Assembly: GCA_022496805.1 (NCBI GenBank)
Contig: CM040087.1
Coordinates: forward strand, 34,620,253 to 34,684,252
Direction of reading: 5' to 3'
Length of the DNA: 64,000 nt
DNA from: Pohlia nutans
Taxonomy: Eukaryota; Streptophyta; Bryopsida; Bryales; Mniaceae
Part shown: positions 58,271 to 64,000 of the stretch, one piece after another
Position numbering within the stretch: position 1 is the first letter of the stretch
Layout of the letters: each line of letters starts with the position of its first letter
The notes under the pieces: model-generated
Told to the model about the DNA's origin: nothing
The model's input: the letters and a program-made list of their open reading frames with translations, nothing else
Databases searched by the model: none
Made by a program: the position numbers and the translations under genes

Positions 58271-60143
58271 AGTGTACTAATATGCCCTTAGCACAATCAT
58301 TCCGGTTCCAAAAGGCACCACATCTTTCATCCCTTCCTATTGGGACACATTGTTCACATATATTAGTCATATCTAACTTCAAGAATAGTACTATGTCTTT
58401 CAATCAAAACACAATTTCAATAGTGACAACCTTGTTTCATTTCTTCTACCAAAGCATACGCCCAATCGTCACATCCAAGTTTTTTTATTTTTAAATTGAG
58501 GCGATGGTTCAAATGCCTTAAATGTGCTTCATCTTTTTTAACTTAAGCACAAGTGTTATTAGTTTGGAACGCCTCTTAGTTTCCACACCTTGTCTCTTGG
58601 AAGGCTCAGTATCAATGTCATCTATGTGTCCTTGCTCATCACAGTGTTCAAACATCCTTTTGAAAGGGATGTGAGATTATTTACATCAAAGAAATGCTCA
58701 AGACAAATGCTCTTATGAACCTAAAGAAATTTTATCTACTTTGGTCAAATAGATAGATAGAAACTCCGGTCCTCCTTTGACACTGGCATGAATAAAGTCT
58801 CCATTTGAAATGCCAATGACCTAGTGCCCACTAAACAAAGGGTCACTACTTTGGTCATATAGGATTCCAAGTGAACTTTTGATCTATGAGCCACGACCCC
58901 TAGTATAAACCCAACTTGAACCATTGCCTACTATATATTAATAGCTAATTCAATACTAATATGAAAAATAGTTTTTATTTTTTATTTTTTATTTTTTTCA
59001 TTTTTACGCTAAAAATATTTTTCAATTTTATTAATTTTCACCATGTAATACAACATCTTTGGAATGAAATAATTTTCAAATACTTTCATTGTTTTGAATC
59101 TATTATAGAACGTAGAACAATGCATGTACACAAACTCTATAATAGTTCCACTACCAAAACAATTGTACTATACTTTGGCATGGGCTAACCTAGCTATCAA
59201 ATCACAATAATTCTCAATTTCAAGAAATTCAAATAGTTCCTTATATACCCTAATCTTGCCCAGTGAAAGAATACTCCTTTTTTCGATATCACACCTTTGG
59301 TAAACAACATACATAAGTCCATAGCTTGGCACATGGAAAGTGTTCAATTACATGTGTACACAATAGCAAATATTCTCTCATACACTAGAATGTGATATTG
59401 AAGAGTGTGATAATAAAACGCTTAAATAATCAACCTTTATTTTTTAGGATTTTTAATGCCAAATTGCACCAATAAAAAATAAAATGGCAACAAAACACCA
59501 AAACTCACGAGAATATCTTCAATTTTCTTTTAAATATTGGATGAAAAGAAATAGAATATGGATGAGTGTAGAAAAAATATTCAAAATATGTAAATATCCA
59601 AAATATGGATGAACGTAGAAATATCATATGTGGTTCTACTATATTATTTTATGTTGCCAATTAACCCTTTAATGCCTAGCTGACAACATTTTAGTCACGG
59701 GAGTGTTGGAAATGCAAATAACAAAAAATCCGTGAAGAATTGGATTTTGGAATTGTGAAGTTCAAATTTGGAAATTTATAATACACATCTTTTAAAAAAT
59801 AAAATTTCAATTCGGAGTTGTGAAACTTACAAAATACCTATATTCAAAACACCAAAATATTGCAAATACCTCAAAATACAACAAATAATTACAAATACAA
59901 CACATGTACTATGTTGTATTTCTAGAGTTTGGAAGTTTGTTATCAATTTTTTTTGGATTATGTTCTCTTGTTCATGTTCCACTAGTGTAGGTATTCCAAT
60001 CTTGATCAATGTACCAACTTCTTTCAATTTTTAGTGCATAAATTTTTGTCCTAAAACTGTATACGGATAAGTCACTCTCACTTATAAAATTTACAATAAT
60101 TATGTGTGAGTTTGTTCTTAACATGAAAAATTGCAATGGAGAG
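58271..60143. other. AT-rich intergenic DNA with a SINE relic
   Basis: No gene was recognised. It contains a truncated SINE copy (58745-58850) and, at 59661, a lone left end TTAACCCTTTAATGCC of a TTAA element whose right end was not found. Confidence 0.5.
58745..58850 (-). mobile_element. Truncated SINE copy
   Basis: Begins on the plus strand TAGATAGATAGAAACTCCG and continues in parallel with the 3' part of the SINE at 25287-25648 (GGCATGAATAAAGTCTCC against GGCGTGAATGAAGTGTCC). The tRNA-like head is missing, as in 5'-truncated SINE insertions. Confidence 0.65.
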
Positions 60144-60320
60144 GTGTTAACATAAGGCATTTTTGAGCCACGTCACTTTCATTTTAGAAAATTTCACCCA
60201 AACTCCATTTAACTTTGAAATCACACACCCTCCAAAATTTCATTTTTGAGTGTGCATTATACAGTTCAAAGACACACTATAGTCTTGCAATTCCACCATC
60301 AGATGATTCTCTAAATTTAG
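60144..60320 (+). repeat. Dispersed repeat, copy 2 (partner at 2668-2830)
   Basis: Degenerate direct match to 2668-2830, strongest at ATTTAACTTTGAA and around GTGTGCATTATACAGTTC. Non-coding. Confidence 0.5.
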
Positions 60321-60372
60321 AATTTTTTATCCACTTCAGTTGAGAATACAATTGTACAGTTGTTGTCTAATT

Positions 60373-60951
60373 TAACCCCTAAATGCTTGGAGTCGTTTCC
60401 AAATTCAGCAGTTTTACAAAAATGCACTGTAAAATGCAATTAAGAGGGATATTTTGAACTTGATGTACAAATGAAAGTTGTACATTATGAATTTTAGATT
60501 CTATCCATATGATTAAATCTACGATTGCTATCACCAATTTTTTTTTATGAAATTTGAAACTCAAAACTCAATTTTTTTGTAATTCAATTACAAATAAAAT
60601 ATTGACAATATGTGGATAATTTTTTTTGTGATTGGTTGGAATGCAATACTTTAAGTGTAGTGATTTTTGGAGATTTTTGGATTGCTTAATTTTTTGAGTT
60701 GAATTTTTTAAGAGCACTTTTTCATTGAAATCTTTGAAACTTTGGGTGAATCACTACGTCATGAAATGAGGCATAAAACATTTCACAAATCATCTCCTTT
60801 CTAATTGAATCACACGTGCATGAAGCTAACTTCCCATAAAATCTATAGTAAAAATCCATACCGGTATTGCAAAAAGTGCATGATGGATGAGAAACATGGA
60901 TGTAATCTGTACGTTGTTCAAAAAATGAACGTTGAAGCAGTTAAAAGTTAA
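60373..60951 (-). mobile_element. piggyBac-like non-autonomous element, reversed
   Basis: Left end TTAACCCCTAAATGC, right end GCAGTTAAAAG then TTAA. The interior is the reverse complement of 26208-26794 and 47259-47835 (GATGCACTGTAAAATGCAAT-like start, GGATGTAATCTGTACGTTGT near the end). 579 bp. Confidence 0.75.
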
Positions 60952-60970
60952 TCCATTCTATTTTTGATAG

Positions 60971-61291
60971 TACCGTACGTGGAAGGCAGGGTCGGCAGAA
61001 AATAATTCCCCCAAAAAATGCCGAATAAATAATATATTTATAAAGTATTTTGTCGAAATCAACAAAAATAAAGTCAACAAGAAGCTGAATAAAAATAGAA
61101 TAAAACCACAACACTCAACGAAAATTGTAAACAAAAAATAAAATAAAACATTCATCCGCCATTTTTTTTTTAATATTAGCTATTAATAACCGATTTCTTA
61201 ATAATTACTTTTGAAATTGCCGACCTCCGCTGTTTCAACTTTTATTAATTATTCGACATGAAAGTGCCAATCCTACCTTCCACGTATGGTA
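60971..61291. mobile_element. MITE with TACCGTAC ends, copy 2
   Basis: Left end TACCGTACGTGGAAGGCAGG, right end CCTACCTTCCACGTATGGTA, imperfect inverted repeats. The interior is related to 55953-56186 in the opposite orientation (AATAATTCCCCCAAAAAATG, TATTTTGTCGAAATCAACAA). About 320 bp; older than copy 1 by its mismatched ends. Confidence 0.75.
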
Positions 61292-61399
61292 TCAATTACG
61301 GTGGTAGAAAAGTACTGAAGTCCAGTGCAAACTACAGTGCCCTAGGCACTAAAGGGTGAAAAAGCTGCTGATATGATATTGGAGAGTGTGATAATAAAG

Positions 61400-63007
61400 A
61401 GTTCAGAGTGAACGCAGCCTCGCAACGGGAGCTGCTCGAAACCCTAAAAATCTTGCTGAGAGCCAGAGAGAAAGAGTATAGACAGAGACAGAGCGGACAG
61501 AGACTGAGACTGCAACGACCGACGTCGATCGCAGAGCCTGTTCCGTCTCAAAGCTCGTCAGTTCACGACCAGCTTGCAAATGGCCTCGTTTCAAGCTCCA
61601 TTTCAAGCTGCGTATTAGCTTAGACTGAGCACATTGCTCTGTTTTCATTCTGCTGAGTGCCTTCACCTCCACGCCTCATTTCATTTCTGTGCCAACCTGC
61701 GTGCTCTGCTCATCCCCTTAGGTGAGTATCAATTCTTCTCCTGCTTCTCTGCATTGGAATCCGGCAGCTGGATCGACCTTGTCCTGGCTTTGCTTTGCTT
61801 TTGCGGCGATCGACTGTGAATGTTGCAGTTTCTTGTTTCACGAGTTGTTAGGTTTTCCTCTCTCTTTAGTAGGTTTCTGCGCAGTTTTTCATTCGGGATA
61901 TTTCTTTTGGCCAGCTTTTTCTTCAATTGGAAGAAGGTTGGATTGACTTAGTGAGGGATCAGATTTCGAGAAGTTTTCGTCAATTTCCTGCGATGAGTGA
62001 ATACGCAAGGCAATCTGGAAATAATTTGAATATTACACAAGTAAGCCTGACAAGATCAACTATGTTGGTTTAGTAGGCTAGGGTCTGCGCTTCTAGTTGG
62101 TAGTCATTCTCTTTTTAGTAGATTTCTGCGTATTTGTTCTTTCGGGATTATGTATGTGGCCAGTTTTCTTCAATTGGTCGAGTTGGATTGATGTAGTGCC
62201 TGAGGGATCAGGTTTGGGAAGCTTGTGGTTTCGATTAGCTTGGTTCTGTGACCAGTCGTCAATTCCCTGCGATGAGGGAATACGCAAGAACAATTTAGGA
62301 GCGTTCTATACCAACTTGTGATTCTTGGATATGACACAGACGACAAGGGAGCTTGTTATTTAGGTCATCAATGTTGTTTGAGCAGTGCAGTGGGAAAAGC
62401 AAGTGGTATACGATTTTCGACAGGATAGGGTCTACGTTTCTAGTCGTAATACTTTGGTAGGCATTTTACTTACTTCAATGTGGCTCTGGTACGAGTATCG
62501 TGGTCTGAGAATTACAAGAATTTGGCACTACTGCTTGTTCTGCGAGGTGTTACGTGTGGGTTCCTTATGTCGAGGTGGCAGATCTTTCATGTTTTTACTT
62601 CATGTTTTCGTTGGAATCGGTTTCGTGCTGCGTTGGAGACAGTGACGTGATGTTGTGCAGGTGGTATCGGTTTACAAGGAACTGTGTCAGGCGTCTGTTA
62701 GGTTTTTGGATTGTGATGGTTTGTTGGAATGTGAGTGTAATGCTCGTTTTTGTGTTCGCAGTTTGGGAGGCTTTTCAGCTCGTTGGGTTTTCTGGCGACT
62801 GAGATCCTTCGCAGATATGGGTCTGGATGTCGGAATTGTCAGGCGAAGCAGCGTCTTTCAAAAGTGGCATTAAGTATTCATGTCGTTTTTCTCGGTTTCT
62901 GTGTTGATAGTCATGCAGAAGCAAGCTAGAGTGTAGTCGTACCTTTGGCAGATCAATTGGTTGCTATGCAGCATCCATGGCCATATATGTAAGTCGCTCT
63001 CCTGGGC
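61400..63007 (+). promoter_or_regulatory. Long 5' leader region of the DUF627 gene, with an internal duplication
   Basis: GC-richer transcribed-looking sequence with a strong donor (AG then GTGAGT at 61722) and several possible acceptors, for example TGCTATGCAG at about 62971. It is probably an untranslated first exon plus leader intron. Two stretches, 61856-62015 and 62104-62300, are direct copies offset by about 250 bp (GTAGGTTTCTGCG against GTAGATTTCTGCG; TCAATTTCCTGCGATGAG against TCAATTCCCTGCGATGAG). A GTAAGT at 62989 precedes the start codon closely and, if used, would remove it. Confidence 0.5.
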
Positions 63008-64000
63008 ATGGCGCAAAAGAAGAAAGCATCCGCTGCCCGCACTGCCACTGTCAGCGTCACTTTGCCTTCGGAGACTGGGCCGGTCTGGCCTATTTCGTCC
63101 GCGCCTTTTGATGGCGATTCTCGGCGGGCTCTGGCATTGCCCGACTCTCAGGCTGGATCAGCTGCAGAGGTGCCTTTCTTCGAGAATGGAAGGAGAGATG
63201 TTACCGTTCCAGGGAAAGGTAATGTCTCTGAAAAAGCTCATGGAAAAGAGGTTGGGGCTCCGAATGGCAGTGAGACAGTTCTGTCGATCGTTGGTCCGGG
63301 AGGATCCGCCGTAACCAATAGCGGGAAAGACGAAACTGTGAATTCTACACTTGTAAGAGGGGAATGTGAGAAAGCACTTGTGGCCTTACGGAGAGGAAAT
63401 AGTACGAAGGCCTTACGTCTTATTAAAGACGCTTGCAATCGGAATGAGACTTCTGGTATAGCACATCGTGTGCAGGGCCATATTTTCATGCGTCTGGCGT
63501 CCGTCATTGAGGATACCAACACTAAGCAAAGACATTCTGCGTCAGCTCTCGAGAGTGCGAGGAGAGCTGCGTCTTTTTCCCCACAGTCAGTGGAGTATGC
63601 GCACTTTTATGCTCAGCTTCTTTATGAAGCTGCAAAGGACAGCAAAGGCTATGAAGAGGTGGTCCGAGAGTGTGAGAGAGCTCTTCTTATTGATGATCCT
63701 GTCGATCCAGCGCGAGAGAGTCTACACAATGAGCAGCCGCAGGAACTCCCTACAGCGGAAGCGCGCATTGACAATGTGCAACAGGAATTGAAGTCTTTAT
63801 TGCAGAAGGCGAAGAATATAAGCCAATTCCCAACGCCTATATCTACCTGGATGAAGACGTTGGGAAATGGCGCTGGAGAGGAGAAGCTTCGATTTGTACA
63901 GATGCGGAAGTTTGCTGACCAGGATCCAATGGAACAAAAAGTATCTCAGCCAAAGCGTCCACATGAGGTAAAAAAAGTTGTGAAGACTCCTGAAGAGAGA
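63008..64000 (+). CDS. Ubiquitin C-terminal hydrolase-related protein, DUF627 type (5' part)
   Basis: The open frame runs 331 codons from ATG 63008 to the window edge without a stop or intron. After a low-complexity N-terminus starting MAQKKKASAARTATV, residues from about 119 match the DUF627 region of plant ubiquitin-hydrolase-related proteins: ECEKALVALRRGNSTKALRL, HRVQGHIFMRLASVIED, TKQRHSASALESARRAASFS, EYAHFYAQLLYEAAKD, EEVVRECERALLIDDPVDPA, TAEARIDNVQQELKSLLQKA, ISTWMKTLGNG and VKTPEER. The repeated helical pairs look TPR-like. Plant relatives are very large and carry DUF629 and a peptidase C19-like domain further on, outside this window. The ATG lies in a good context (GGGCATGGCG). Confidence 0.9.
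   Translation, partial: MAQKKKASAARTATVSVTLPSETGPVWPISSAPFDGDSRRALALPDSQAGSAAEVPFFENGRRDVTVPGKGNVSEKAHGKEVGAPNGSETVLSIVGPGGSAVTNSGKDETVNSTLVRGECEKALVALRRGNSTKALRLIKDACNRNETSGIAHRVQGHIFMRLASVIEDTNTKQRHSASALESARRAASFSPQSVEYAHFYAQLLYEAAKDSKGYEEVVRECERALLIDDPVDPARESLHNEQPQELPTAEARIDNVQQELKSLLQKAKNISQFPTPISTWMKTLGNGAGEEKLRFVQMRKFADQDPMEQKVSQPKRPHEVKKVVKTPEER

Noticed and set aside
62989..62994. GTAAGT donor just before the DUF627 start codon
   Set aside because: Using it would remove the start of a long, well-conserved open frame; treated as a cryptic site unless transcripts show otherwise.

Overview
The window is nuclear DNA from a land plant whose sperm are probably flagellated. Protein-coding genes are split by many short GT-AG introns. 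They include plant-type proteins (alkaline/neutral invertase, mitochondrial phosphate carrier, a ubiquitin-hydrolase-related protein of the plant DUF627 type, a plastid-targeted membrane protein) and also the axonemal inner-arm dynein light chain p28/DNALI1, which flowering plants and conifers lack. Short introns and AT-rich intergenic DNA fit a bryophyte or lycophyte better than a fern, but I cannot name the species.

Layout. 1-2.6 kb: tail of a decayed Ty3/gypsy retrotransposon. 5.3-8.7 kb (+): mitochondrial phosphate carrier, six exons. 10.9-14.2 kb (+): eIF3 subunit h. 14.5-17.6 kb (-): p28 dynein light chain, tail to tail with eIF3h. 19-21 kb: Ty1/copia relic. 21.5-22.9 kb (-): small plastid-targeted membrane protein. 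23-27.4 kb: dense small elements and a SINE with perfect target-site duplications. 27.9-31.5 kb (-): alkaline/neutral invertase. 32-38.5 kb: repeat island with two long inverted repeats. 38.8 kb (+): 46-codon fragment of the splicing factor PHF5A. 39.2-46.5 kb (+): cytosolic-type glutaminyl-tRNA synthetase, 23 exons. 47-50.2 kb: nested elements. 50.4-57.2 kb (-): an NADH-pyrophosphatase-type Nudix hydrolase fused to a C-terminal phosphohistidine-phosphatase (Janus/ocnus) domain, with a complete U6 snRNA gene in one intron. 57.2-61.3 kb: repeats. 63.0 kb to the window end (+): start of a DUF627 ubiquitin-hydrolase-related gene.

Two signals stand out. First, the Nudix-Janus fusion: every exon joins in frame with GT-AG borders, giving 555 residues that keep the zinc ribbon, the Nudix box, the SQPWPFPS signature and the phosphatase histidine. 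Second, many non-autonomous elements with ends TTAA-CCCCTAA... and ...TTAGGGG-TTAA. Two are nested in other repeats for which a related, uninterrupted copy lies elsewhere in the window, so insertion into TTAA (the piggyBac target) can be read almost directly. No transposase gene was seen.

The genes are unrelated housekeeping functions and form no pathway or cluster. Exon borders were inferred by eye from frame, GT-AG sites and remembered family sequences; no alignment was run.
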